Positions 26,113-35,437 of a stretch of DNA of 64,000 nucleotides are shown here, in pieces. The notes under the pieces were generated by a model. It saw nothing but the letters and a program-made list of their open reading frames with translations. It made no database searches and was not told where the DNA came from. Source of the DNA: Desulfovibrio legallii (lineage in GTDB: Bacteria; Desulfobacterota; Desulfovibrionia; Desulfovibrionales; Desulfovibrionaceae); assembly GCF_900102485.1 (NCBI RefSeq), contig NZ_FNBX01000009.1, positions 50,306 through 114,305 of the forward strand, read 5' to 3'. The number at the start of each line of letters is the position of its first letter. Positions within the stretch are counted from its first letter, which is position 1. The position numbers and the translations under genes were made by a program.

Positions 26113-27249
26113 TCAGCCGTACAGGCGGGGATTGGTGGCCCCCAGCAGGCAGAGCACTTCATACGAGATGGTGCCTAGGGTGTCGGCCAGGTCCTGCGCC
26201 GTCACGGGCCGTTCGCCCGGCTGGGCCGGGCCGCCCACAAGCCAGGCCGCGTCGCCCTCGCGCACCGGCGGCAGGCCGGTCACGTCGGCCATGATCATGC
26301 CCATGCAGATCCGGCCCACCTGCGGCGCGCGGCGGCCGTTGATCAGCAGGACCGCGCGCGTGGAAAGCGCCCGCGCGTAGCCCGTGGCGTAGCCGATGCC
26401 CACCACGGCCACCGTGGCGGGCGCTTCCGCCGTGAACAGGCGGCCGTAAGAAACGCTCTGCCCGGCCGCAAGCCGCCGCACCTGGATGACCGGCGCGCTT
26501 ACGCTCATGGCCCATTCCAGGCCCAGGGCCGCGCCTTTGCCTTCCCAGGCCGTGCCCGCAAAGGGGTTGCCGCCGTAAAGGGCAATGCCGGGGCGGCACA
26601 CGTCGTAATGCGCCTCCGGCCAGGCAATGGTGGCCGCCGAATTGGCCAGGGAGCGCTCCAGCCCCGGAAAAGCGTCGCGCAGCGTGGCCGTCATGGCCGC
26701 AAAGCGCTCCATCTGCCCGCGAGTGTAGGCCTCCTGCCCCGGCGTATCGGCGCAGGAAAGGTGCGAAAGCGCCATAACCGGCTCCAGCCCCTGGATGCCC
26801 CGCAGCCGTTCCACGGCCTGGGGCAGTTCCTCCTGCGTAAAGCCCAGGCGGCCCATGCCCGTCTCGCACTTGACAGCCACATGCAGGGTGCGGCCCGCGT
26901 GGCAGTGGGCGGCGGCCTTTTCCAAAGCTGTAAAACTGCCCACCACGGGGATCAGATCCTGCGCCGCGGCCCCCTGCCAGTCCACATCGTCCAAAGCCCC
27001 CAGCAGGACCACGATCTTCTGGCGCAGCCCGGCGTCGCGCAGGGCCATGCCCTCGGCCACCGTGCCCACGGCAAAGCGCCGGGCCCCGGCCTCGGCCAGG
27101 GTGCGGGCCACAGGCACCAGCCCATGGCCGTAAGCGTCTGATTTGATGACCGGCATGAGCGCGGCGGGCGCGCCCAGACGGGCAAAGTTGCGCCGCAGGG
27201 CTCCCAGGTCCACATGGCACACGGAAGGGGAAAAGGTACACTCGCTCAT
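26113..27249 (-). CDS. alr: Alanine racemase
   Basis: A 378-residue fold-type III PLP enzyme that makes D-alanine for peptidoglycan. The PLP Lys is in PVIKSDAYGHGLVPVARTL near residue 37. The second catalytic region GIGYATGYARALS carries the Tyr. The substrate-side motif reads GRICMGMIMADV, whereas most alanine racemases have CMD there; GYADG is likewise changed to GYATG. The fold and length are otherwise normal. The ATG at 27249 follows AAGGAACAGTTT. It is upstream of the rpsF promoter on the same strand; a full copy of the dispersed repeat lies behind it. Confidence 0.92.
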   Translation of the reverse strand: MSECTFSPSVCHVDLGALRRNFARLGAPAALMPVIKSDAYGHGLVPVARTLAEAGARRFAVGTVAEGMALRDAGLRQKIVVLLGALDDVDWQGAAAQDLIPVVGSFTALEKAAAHCHAGRTLHVAVKCETGMGRLGFTQEELPQAVERLRGIQGLEPVMALSHLSCADTPGQEAYTRGQMERFAAMTATLRDAFPGLERSLANSAATIAWPEAHYDVCRPGIALYGGNPFAGTAWEGKGAALGLEWAMSVSAPVIQVRRLAAGQSVSYGRLFTAEAPATVAVVGIGYATGYARALSTRAVLLINGRRAPQVGRICMGMIMADVTGLPPVREGDAAWLVGGPAQPGERPVTAQDLADTLGTISYEVLCLLGATNPRLYG

Positions 27250-27344
27250 AAACTGTTCCTTGACACCTGCCGGCCGCACTGCGCCGGAAAAAGATGTTGC
27301 GCGGCCCAGGGCCGCGAAGCCGGGGCGGCCAGGGCCCCCCGCCT

Positions 27345-28715
<1,371 letters not shown>

Positions 28716-28742
28716 GCCGGCGCACCTTCTGGCCGCGGCTGC

Positions 28743-28771
28743 TTGACACATTTCAAGAGTTGTTGAAATAT
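28743..28771 (+). promoter_or_regulatory. arsR promoter with overlapping ArsR operator
   Basis: TTGACA at 28743-28748, a 17-base spacer and AAATAT at 28766-28771. The inverted repeat TTTCAAGAGTTGTTGAAA (28751-28768) fills the spacer, with core TCAA-N6-TTGA at 28753-28766. The same core recurs before arsM at 29464-29477. The arsR ATG is only five bases after the -10, so the transcript may be leaderless. Confidence 0.7.
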
Positions 28772-28776
28772 ACGCC

Positions 28777-29148
28777 ATGACAAGCCAGCAAGCCATCGAC
28801 GTCTTCAACGCCCTGGCCTCAGACGTGCGCCTGCCCCTCTTCCGGCTTCTGGTCCGCCACGCGCCGGAAGGCCTCGTGGCCGGCGAAATCGCCGCGCACC
28901 TGGGGCAGACCCACACAAACCTCTCTTTTCACCTTAAGGAGCTGGTCCATGTGGGCCTTATCACGCGGGAAAAAGAAGGCCGTTGCGTACGCTACCGGGC
29001 CGATATCCCCCTCATGCTCGAAACCGTGGCCTACCTCACGGATCAATGCTGCGCCGGCCATCCGGAGCTCTGCCGCCGCTTCCGCGCGGCCAGCCCCGTG
29101 CCCCAGGGCGTGCTGCCCGACCTGCCTGGGGTGAACGGCCAGGGGTGA
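28777..29148 (+). CDS. arsR: ArsR-family transcriptional repressor
   Basis: A 123-residue winged-helix metalloregulator. The recognition helix region QTHTNLSFHLKELVHVGLIT spans about residues 45-65, followed by the wing REKEGRCVRYRAD. Cysteines that could bind arsenite are Cys70 in GRCVRY and the cluster DQCCAGHPELC near residues 90-100. The classical ELCVCDL motif in the DNA-binding helix is absent, so the sensing site is of a different type. It presumably represses itself and arsM through the shared TCAA-N6-TTGA site. No ribosome-binding site precedes the ATG. Confidence 0.85.
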   Translation: MTSQQAIDVFNALASDVRLPLFRLLVRHAPEGLVAGEIAAHLGQTHTNLSFHLKELVHVGLITREKEGRCVRYRADIPLMLETVAYLTDQCCAGHPELCRRFRAASPVPQGVLPDLPGVNGQG

Positions 29149-29211
29149 ACGCCTCAGGCCGTGGGACGGAACCCGGATCAGGCCCTGCGTCCGGCCCACG
29201 GCGCAGCGGCT

Positions 29212-29324
29212 AGAGCAGATCAACGTTGAGAACAGGCATTCTCAAAGTTTACGACACGCTTGCTACGGCGCTTAACAGCGCAGATAAATTGCGCTTACAC
29301 CTTCGCGGCGGGCGTCTGCAGCAG
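29212..29324 (-). repeat. Dispersed intergenic repeat, copy C (truncated)
   Basis: Same orientation as copy B: AGAGCAGATCAACGTTGAGA, AACAGGCATTCTCAAAGTTT, AACAGCGCAGATAAATTGCG and GGCGGGCGTCTGCAGCAG. It stops before the GGGCATTTC hairpin. It sits between arsR and arsM and fills most of that gap. Confidence 0.8.
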
Positions 29325-29463
29325 CGCGGGAGCGGGAAGGCCCGGCCGGCAGATTGGGATGGAGAGGCCTGGCTGGCGGCGGCAGACGCCGGGCCGCGCA
29401 CAGCCCAGCGTCCCCCATGGGCGGGCGTAGCGCCCCCTGATGGGCGGCGTGCGCGATAATATG

Positions 29464-29477
29464 TCAATATGTCTTGA
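29464..29477 (+). promoter_or_regulatory. Candidate ArsR operator before arsM
   Basis: TCAATATGTCTTGA matches the TCAA-N6-TTGA core found in the arsR promoter, with different bases in the spacer. It lies 25 bp before the arsM ATG, where a repressor would block initiation or elongation. Confidence 0.6.
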
Positions 29478-29501
29478 ATAGTCATAATGAAGGAGCGGAA
29501 C

Positions 29502-30347
29502 ATGGCAACGGAAAACAGTTCTCAAAATCCGCAGCAAGTGCGGGAAATCGTGCGCACCGGCTACGCGGCCATCGCCACGGGGCAGCGCTGCTGCTGCTCC
29601 AGCCGCCGCAGCGGGCAGGACGACCCCCAGCGTCTGGCCCAGGCCATGGGCTACGACGCGGCGAGCCTGGCCAACCTGCCTGAAGGAGCCAACATGGGCC
29701 TTTCCTGCGGCAATCCTGTGGCCATGGCGGCCCTGCAGGAGGGGCAGCGGGTGCTGGATCTGGGTTGCGGCGGCGGGTTTGACGTTTTTCAGGCCGGGCC
29801 GCGCGTCAAGGCCGCAGGCCGGGTCATCGGCGTGGACATGACCCCGGAAATGCTGGCCAAAGCCCGCCGTAACCTGGTTGCCTACCGGCAGGATTCCGGT
29901 CTGGACAACGTGGAGTTCCGCCTGGGGGAGATCGAGCACCTGCCCGTGGCCGACGCCAGCATCGACGTGGTGCTTTCCAACTGCGTCATCAACCTTTCCC
30001 CGGACAAGCCCCAGGTCTGGCGCGAAGTTTTTCGCGTGCTGCGGCCCGGCGGCAAGGCGGCTGTCTCAGATCTGGCCCTGCTCCAGCCTTTGCCCGAAGG
30101 CGTGCGTGCCATGGCCGCGGCCCTGGTGGGCTGCGTGGCCGGAGCCGTTCTGGTGGACGAAGTGCGCCGCCTGGTGGAGGATGCGGGCTTTACCAACGTG
30201 GTCTTGCGGCCCAAGCCCGACTATGTGCGCCATATGCAGGACTGGAACGATCCCCTCTACCGCGACGTCGCCCAGGCCTTGCCGGAAGGCGCGTCCCTGG
30301 CCGACTATGTCGTCAGCCTTTCCGTAGAGGCCCATAAGCCGGCATAG
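29502..30347 (+). CDS. arsM: Arsenite S-adenosylmethyltransferase
   Basis: A 281-residue SAM-dependent methyltransferase that methylates As(III) to methylated and volatile arsenicals. The SAM-binding site is [16 protein letters not shown], then [15 protein letters not shown]. The three cysteines that bind As(III) in characterised ArsM proteins have counterparts in [17 protein letters not shown] and [12 protein letters not shown]. An extra N-terminal CCCSSRRS may bind metal. The ATG at 29502 follows GAAGGAGCGGAAC; an ATG five codons upstream is possible but has a weaker site. A matching ArsR operator lies before it. No arsenite efflux gene is in the window. Confidence 0.92.
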   Translation: MATENSSQNPQQVREIVRTGYAAIATGQRCCCSSRRSGQDDPQRLAQAMGYDAASLANLPEGANMGLSCGNPVAMAALQEGQRVLDLGCGGGFDVFQAGPRVKAAGRVIGVDMTPEMLAKARRNLVAYRQDSGLDNVEFRLGEIEHLPVADASIDVVLSNCVINLSPDKPQVWREVFRVLRPGGKAAVSDLALLQPLPEGVRAMAAALVGCVAGAVLVDEVRRLVEDAGFTNVVLRPKPDYVRHMQDWNDPLYRDVAQALPEGASLADYVVSLSVEAHKPA

Positions 30348-30389
30348 ACGCGGAGAGGAGAGCGGTTTTTGTGGGGGGCTTGCCGGGGG

Positions 30390-30890
30390 TTATGCGCTTT
30401 CCCGGGCGCGCAGCAGCAGGGCCAGGCGACGGGCCACGGGGTCGGGTTCGGTCTCCGCATTTCGCCAGTGGGCGGCGGCGTGATCCGCCACGCGGGCCAG
30501 CGCGTCCAGGGCTTCCTCCACACTGTCCACCCAGGCGCTTACCGCCCCATGCAGCATGAGCCCCGCGCCCTCCAGCGGCCCGCGAATGCCCAGCACGGGC
30601 ACGCCGGCCCCGGCGGCCAGGCCCACCTCCACGCCGGCATCCTGCCCGGACGCGCCGTAATAAATGACCAGATCCGCCGTGAGGCAGGCGTCCCGGCAAA
30701 AGGCGTAGATCTGCCCGCCGTCCTGATCCGTATCCATCCAGATGCGCCGTTCCAGGGGCGTGAGCCCCGGCGGGGGCGCGGCTTTTTCCGTCCAGTCCAG
30801 CAGGCTGCAGCCCAGGGCCCGCAGCTCGCGCCCCAGCAGCCGCACCCCGTGCTTGTGTTTGAACGAGGCCGCCACATATATCGTCAACAT
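30390..30890 (-). CDS. Nucleoside 2-deoxyribosyltransferase-like protein
   Basis: A 166-residue protein with a flavodoxin-like pattern resembling nucleoside 2-deoxyribosyltransferases. MLTIYVAASFKHKHGVRLLG begins the first strand; LVIYYGASGQDAGVEVGLAA near residue 85 corresponds to the region bearing the catalytic Glu in that family; VPVLGIRGPLEGAGLMLHG follows. Substrate and true activity are uncertain; it could be a DUF4406-type relative. The ATG at 30890 follows GGGAGAGCGC; the open frame upstream is not conserved-looking. It converges with arsM. Confidence 0.65.
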   Translation of the reverse strand: MLTIYVAASFKHKHGVRLLGRELRALGCSLLDWTEKAAPPPGLTPLERRIWMDTDQDGGQIYAFCRDACLTADLVIYYGASGQDAGVEVGLAAGAGVPVLGIRGPLEGAGLMLHGAVSAWVDSVEEALDALARVADHAAAHWRNAETEPDPVARRLALLLRARESA

Positions 30891-31048
30891 GCGCTCTCCC
30901 GCTTTAAGGGATTTCAGAACTGCCGCCAGAACAAACGCTGGCGGCAGGGCGCAGCATAGCGGGAAAGACCGCAACGGGGAAGGAGGGAAGAGACGCCGCA
31001 AGAACCCAGGCGCTGCGCAGCAAGCCGGACTTTTGCGGCATCCTTATA

Positions 31049-31081
31049 AAAGCCCCTCCTGAAAAACGCATGAGGGGCTTT
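31049..31081 (-). terminator. Terminator after tRNA-Leu
   Basis: On the minus strand AAAGCCCCTCATGCG pairs with AGGAGGGGCTTTT, a GC-rich stem flanked by A and T runs. It starts 35 bp after the tRNA 3' end. Confidence 0.8.
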
Positions 31082-31115
31082 ATGTTTCGCTTGCATATCA
31101 AGCGGTTATAGCCTT

Positions 31116-31199
31116 TGGTGCGAGAGGGGGGACTTGAACCCCCATACCTGTGGTGCTGGATTCTAAGTCCAGTGCGTCTGCCTATTCCGCCACTCTCGC
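31116..31199 (-). tRNA. tRNA-Leu, anticodon UAG
   Basis: On the minus strand a class II tRNA of 84 bases including an encoded CCA end. The acceptor stem is GCGAGAG/CTCTCGC with discriminator A. The anticodon arm is CTGGA-CTTAGAA-TCCAG, giving UAG, which reads CUA and related Leu codons. The T arm GGGGGTTCAAGTCCCCC is canonical and a long variable arm is present. A terminator follows. Confidence 0.96.
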
Positions 31200-31337
31200 A
31201 AAAAGCGGGTCTGCATACCATACGGCCGGGCGGGCCGCAAGACGCAGAGCCGCGGCCCGTGCAACGCGGCAAGGGCTCTCGCATGCCGCCGGGCCGGATT
31301 GCCGACGCGACCCGCCGCCAACCGTCCGCGCCGTGCG

Positions 31338-32396
31338 CTATTCCAGCAACAGGGCCACGCCGTCGGTGCGGGCGGGCATAACCTCGCCCACCTCGGCGGC
31401 CAGATCTCCGCCCGCCAGCAGTTGCGCCCGCGCCGTCGCCACGGCCTCCGGCGGTACGGCCAGCAGCAGCCCGCCGGAGGTCTGGGCGTCAAAAACCAGG
31501 CTTTCCAGCGCTTCGTCCACGCCCTGCGCCGTCAGCGTGCGGCAGGCGCAGTGCCTGCGGTTCAGGTGGCTGCCTGCGGGGATAAGCCCGTCGCGGGCGT
31601 ACTCCAGGGCGCGGGGCAGCAGGGGCAGGGCCGCGGTGGAAAGGCGCACGCAAACATTGGAGGCCAGGGCCATTTCCAGCGTGTGCCCGCCCAGGCCGAA
31701 GCCCGTAATATCCGTAGCCGCCGTCAGGCCCAGCTCGCGGATGACCGCGCCGCCCACGGCGTTGAGCCGGCCGCACCAGCGCGCAAGCTCGGCCTCGCTG
31801 GCCGCCGCCTCCTCCCACCCGGCCTTGACTGCCGTGGAAAGCACCCCCGTGCCCAGGGGCTTGGTCAGCAGCAGGATCTGACCGGGCGCAAGGCCGTCGT
31901 TGCGGGCAATGCGCGCGGGGTCGATGACGCCGGTCACGGCCAGGCCGTATTTGAGCTCTTCGTCCTGCACAGTGTGCCCGCCGGCCAGCACGGCCCCGGC
32001 CTCGTTCAGGGCCGCCAGGCCGCCCCGCAGCACGGCCGCCAGCACGCCTTCGGGGTCGTCCTCCGCCAGGGCCGGGGGAAAGAAAGCCAGGTTCATGGCG
32101 CTCCACGGCTCGCCGCCCATGGCGTAGATGTCCGAAAGGGCGTTGGCCGCCGCAATGCGCCCAAAGGCAAAGGGGTCGTTCACAATGGGCGTCAGCACGT
32201 CCGCGCTTTGCACCAGGGCGCGGCCCGGCGGCACGCGCAGCACGGCCGCGTCCTCGTTGCGGGCGCGTCCGGCCAGCACGCGGGCTTCCAGATCCGGCCG
32301 CCCGGAGGCGGGCAGCGCGGCTAAAAGACGCTCCAGGGCCCCTGGAGCCAGCTTGGCCGCTCAACCGGCGGCGTGGGCTTTTTCCAACAACTTCAT
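31338..32396 (-). CDS. selD: Selenide, water dikinase SelD, itself a selenoprotein (UGA at codon 12)
   Basis: Makes selenophosphate from selenide and ATP, the selenium donor for selenocysteine. A simple open frame begins only at 32279, but in-frame sequence extends to an ATG at 32396 behind TGGAGCCGTT through one TGA (32363-32361). This gives MKLLEKAHAAG-U-AAKLAPGA, where E. coli SelD has the catalytic Cys17 and Lys20. Here Sec12 and Lys15 keep the same spacing. A hairpin starting right after the UGA is a plausible SECIS. The rest is normal: NEDAAV, SADVLTPIVNDP, AANALSDIYAMGG, GGHTVQDEE, DITGFGLGGH. Total 352 residues. Confidence 0.93.
32317..32360 (-). promoter_or_regulatory. Bacterial SECIS element in selD
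   Basis: Immediately after the UGA on the minus strand. An outer stem GCGGC/GCCGC encloses an internal loop and a perfect 7-bp inner stem GCTCCAG/CTGGAGC with apical loop GGGCC (32330-32348). The position and size fit SelB-binding hairpins, which sit directly 3' of the Sec codon within the coding region. Confidence 0.75.
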
Positions 32397-32481
32397 AACG
32401 GCTCCAGGGGTGTGGGGTGAGGGAAAGATCTGACTGGCGTTTCAGGACAAATTGTACCGCGAGAACAGGGCGTCCCAGGGT

Positions 32482-32521
32482 GCAGGGACCGGCAGCGCCC
32501 CACGCCGCTGTCGGTCCCTGC
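32482..32521. other. Long inverted repeat between the GT9 gene and selD
   Basis: GCAGGGACCGGCAGCG and its near-perfect complement CGCTGTCGGTCCCTGC, with a short loop. It begins just after the GT9 stop codon on the minus strand and ends about 85 bp before selD. No T-run follows, so it is either a factor-dependent terminator or an mRNA-stabilising hairpin. Confidence 0.55.
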
Positions 32522-32526
32522 GGCCG

Positions 32527-33651
32527 TTACAGCACGTCCAGGCTGTGCAGGGCGTCCAGCACGTCCTCCACGGGCAGCGAATCCAGGCAGGCCTGGGGCG
32601 GCCTGGGGTACTCGAAGCCCAGATTCAGGTAGGCGTAGGGTCCGCGGTGCGGCAGCAGGCTGCGCGTATGCGGTCCCACGGGGCCCCAGCGCAGAGGGTT
32701 TGTGGGCCCGTTGAGCGCCACCGTGGGCGCGCCCGCCAGAGCCGCCAAGTGCATGGTGCCCGTATTGACCGCCGCCACAGCGGCCGCATGGGCGAACAGG
32801 CAGGCCAGATCGCTCAGGCTGCCCGCGCCCGCCAGCGACGCCGCCGGGCAGTCCGGACGCTCCCGCAAGAAGGCCGCCGTGCGCGCCGCGTCTCCGGGCC
32901 CGCCCGTGAGGCAGACCTGGAAGCCGCGTTCCGCCAGGCGGCGGCTCAGCGCCTCCCAGTGGGCGGCGGGCCATTCCTTGAGCCAGGATTGCGTGCCCGA
33001 AGGCCACATGTGCAGGCAGACACAGCGCTCAGGCGGGGCCGACACGCCGGCCCGGGCCAGGAAAGCCGCGGCGCTCGCCGCCGTGTCGGGGGGCAGAAGC
33101 AGCCGGGGCGCGCCCGTAAGATCGGGGTAAAGGGTCCGGCCCAGGGCCAGAAAATTTTCCACTTCGTGGCGGCGGTTGCTGTGGCACGCCGTGCGGTCGT
33201 AGCCCCAGGCCCGGCACTGCCCCGGCGTGGCAAACCCCACAGTTTGTTTTGCGCGGGAAAAATTGCACAGGATGGCCCCCAGCCGCGCCCACTGGCTGGC
33301 GTCCATCAGCAGGTCCAGCCGCTGGCTGCGCAGCCAGCGGGCCATGGCCGGCACCTGCCGGATGCCGAAGGCCGCCGTGACGTCCAGGCCGGGCGTTAAC
33401 GCGGCGGCCTGGGCGTTGGCGCGCGAGGTCAGCAGCACAAAGGTCGCCTGGGGCAGGCGCTCCCGCAGGGCGGCAATGCAGGCGGAAAACAGCAGCAGAT
33501 CGCCAATGGCCCCCAGGCAGAGAAAGCCCACCCGTTGCGGTGGTTCCGCGCCCTGGCCGCGGCCCGCGCGCCACAGAGCGCTGACCGCGGCCAGGGGCAC
33601 GCCCGCCCAGCGGTCCAGGGCGCGGAGCAGGGCATTGCTGCGTTCAGCCAT
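32527..33651 (-). CDS. Glycosyltransferase family 9 (heptosyltransferase-like)
   Basis: A 374-residue GT-B enzyme of the ADP-heptose:LPS heptosyltransferase family, acting on the cytoplasmic side in lipopolysaccharide or surface-glycan assembly. The N-terminal nucleotide-fold region is VGFLCLGAIGDLLLFSACIA. The C-terminal half has HMWPSGTQSWLKEWPAAHW near residue 215, then LTGGPGDAARTAAFL, and VNTGTMHLAALAGAPTVALN near 305. The last is the donor-binding signature. The ATG at 33651 overlaps the TGA of the upstream WbaP-like gene by one base, so the two are coupled. Confidence 0.88.
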   Translation of the reverse strand: MAERSNALLRALDRWAGVPLAAVSALWRAGRGQGAEPPQRVGFLCLGAIGDLLLFSACIAALRERLPQATFVLLTSRANAQAAALTPGLDVTAAFGIRQVPAMARWLRSQRLDLLMDASQWARLGAILCNFSRAKQTVGFATPGQCRAWGYDRTACHSNRRHEVENFLALGRTLYPDLTGAPRLLLPPDTAASAAAFLARAGVSAPPERCVCLHMWPSGTQSWLKEWPAAHWEALSRRLAERGFQVCLTGGPGDAARTAAFLRERPDCPAASLAGAGSLSDLACLFAHAAAVAAVNTGTMHLAALAGAPTVALNGPTNPLRWGPVGPHTRSLLPHRGPYAYLNLGFEYPRPPQACLDSLPVEDVLDALHSLDVL

Positions 33652-35054
33652 CAGTAGGCTCCATAGCCGGTAAGCACCACCGGCACGGTTCTGGCCAGAA
33701 TCCAGAGATCCATCCACACGGACCAGTTGCTGATATAGTAATGGTCGTAAGACACCCGCTCCGCATAGGAAGTGTCATTGCGGCCGGAAACCTGCCACAG
33801 GCCGGTGATGCCGGGGCGGACCAGACAGTACTCTTCGTACACGGGGCCGTATTTTTCTTTTTCGTTGGCGACGATGGGGCGCGGCCCCACCAGGCTCATA
33901 TCGCCTGCGACCACGTTAAGCAGCTGGGGTAGCTCATCCAGACTCAGCTTGCGCAGCACGCGCCCCACACGGGTGATGCGGGGATCGTTTTTCAGCTTCT
34001 GGTCTCTGAGCCATTCCTCGTGCAGGGCGGGGTCTGCGCGCAGCAGATCCTGCAGCACTGCGTCCGCACGGTCGACCATGGTGCGGAATTTGAAAATGCG
34101 GATCTCCCGTCCGCCGCGTCCCACGCGGCTCTGGCGGAAAAAGATGGGGCCGCGGCTGTCCAGCCGGATGCAGAGGGCCAGAAAAAGCCCCAGCGGCAGC
34201 AGCACCAGAGACCCCAGGAGGCAGAGCAGCAGGTCCATGCCGCGCTTGAAGCGCAGGCGGCGTTTGTCGCGCAGGTTCTGGCGCACCAACAGGCCCACGG
34301 CCTGGCCCAGGTCACGCGGGGTAAGCCAGTGCACCCGGAAGCCGTCGCCGAAAATAGGCACCACCAGGATGCGCTGAAAATGGCGGCTGGCCTCGGTGAT
34401 GTAGTCCTGCGGCTGCTCCTGGCCGGTGGCTTGCAGGAACAGGGCAATGGCCTCAGGGTGGCGGGCCGCCGCAGTGGCGAACAGCGCGCGCAGGGCGGCC
34501 GGATCCTGCGGCAGGGCCCGGATGGCCACGGGCTTGAGGTCGCGTTCCGGATGGCGCTTGAGGTAGTGCCAGAATTCGCGGCCGTCCTGGCCGCAGTCAA
34601 AAATGATCAGCGGGCTGCCCCACCACCGGCTGCGCGCGAACCGGCGGCGGCACAGGCTGCGCGCCCAGGGCAGGGTAAAGGCGCTGCAGGCCCAGCTGCC
34701 CGTAAGCACGATGCGCGAGTAAACGTCGCCCGTTTTGGAAAGGAACAGGGCCGCCACAATGCAGCCGTAGAGCAGGCAATCGAGCTGGAACAGGGCGCGC
34801 ACCTCGCGGTGCGGCGGCAGGCTGACGCTGGGGTAAAGCCCCAGGCCCCCGGCCAGGAGCGGCCCCAGCACCAGCAGCAGGGGCAGCACCCATTGGTAGA
34901 GCACGGGGTCCACGCCGCCGAAGGCGGCGCGCAGCAAAAAGACGGCCATGGCCGTGCCGGTAAGGGCCAGCAGGTCTGCCAGGCAGAGTAGGGCGTTTTG
35001 CGGCGCGAAGCCCAAAAAGCGCAGGGCGCGGACCCAGAAAGGCGGATAGTGCAT
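33651..35054 (-). CDS. WbaP-like undecaprenyl-phosphate sugar-1-phosphate transferase
   Basis: A 467-residue polyprenyl-phosphate hexose-1-phosphate transferase that would start lipid-linked surface-polysaccharide synthesis. It has four N-terminal membrane helices, a Rossmann-like middle (PLIIFDCGQDGREFWHYLK), a fifth hydrophobic re-entrant helix near residue 275, and the catalytic bacterial-sugar-transferase domain. Its motifs are IRLDSRGPIFFRQSRVGRGG, IFKFRTMV, RKLSLDELPQLLNVV, MSLVGPRPI and RPGITGLWQVSGR. The start is uncertain: ATG at 35054 is chosen because the hydrophobic region follows, but no ribosome-binding site is clear and a GTG at 35120 is possible. It is coupled to the GT9 gene. 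Confidence 0.87.
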   Translation of the reverse strand: MHYPPFWVRALRFLGFAPQNALLCLADLLALTGTAMAVFLLRAAFGGVDPVLYQWVLPLLLVLGPLLAGGLGLYPSVSLPPHREVRALFQLDCLLYGCIVAALFLSKTGDVYSRIVLTGSWACSAFTLPWARSLCRRRFARSRWWGSPLIIFDCGQDGREFWHYLKRHPERDLKPVAIRALPQDPAALRALFATAAARHPEAIALFLQATGQEQPQDYITEASRHFQRILVVPIFGDGFRVHWLTPRDLGQAVGLLVRQNLRDKRRLRFKRGMDLLLCLLGSLVLLPLGLFLALCIRLDSRGPIFFRQSRVGRGGREIRIFKFRTMVDRADAVLQDLLRADPALHEEWLRDQKLKNDPRITRVGRVLRKLSLDELPQLLNVVAGDMSLVGPRPIVANEKEKYGPVYEEYCLVRPGITGLWQVSGRNDTSYAERVSYDHYYISNWSVWMDLWILARTVPVVLTGYGAY

Positions 35055-35437
35055 GACGGGACGGCTTGTTGGTTGGTTGGTGCAGGGCGCGCAGGCGCGA
35101 CAACGCCTTCCAGCATACACTGAACAGGGCGTGACGGCAACGTCCGCCCGGGCCGCGGACGCGCCGCCTTGCGCGCCGCCGGGCCGCCGCCTGTTATCCC
35201 CTTGTGCGGCCCCTTGCAGGCCCTTGCGGGCAAAAGGCCTGCGGATGCGGACAGCCCTGCGGAACGCCTTGCGCGCCGCCGGGGGCGCGGGGCCTCGCCC
35301 GAAGCCAGAGTCCTTGCCACTGTCGCTGGCTTCTGGTAGGCTGATTCCTTGTTTTGCCGCCGTTTGTGCGGCACGGGGTATGACGGCGGGCGTGCGCCGC
35401 CGTGTTCGTCCATATTTTTTGCCAGGGGGAACCGAGT
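35055..35437. other. Divergent intergenic region
   Basis: About 380 bp between the WbaP-like gene and the ABC importer. It holds a GTTG/GTTGG tandem stretch (35067-35080) and an 8-bp inverted repeat GAAGCCAG/CTGGCTTC (35301-35308 and 35326-35333) with a 17-base loop. No gene or clear promoter hexamers were found; open frames here are GC-biased shadows. Confidence 0.5.

Noticed and set aside
31338..32279. N-terminally truncated selD or pseudogene starting at 32279
   Set aside because: Upstream sequence continues the SelD N-terminus in frame through a single TGA at the catalytic position, followed by a SECIS-like hairpin.
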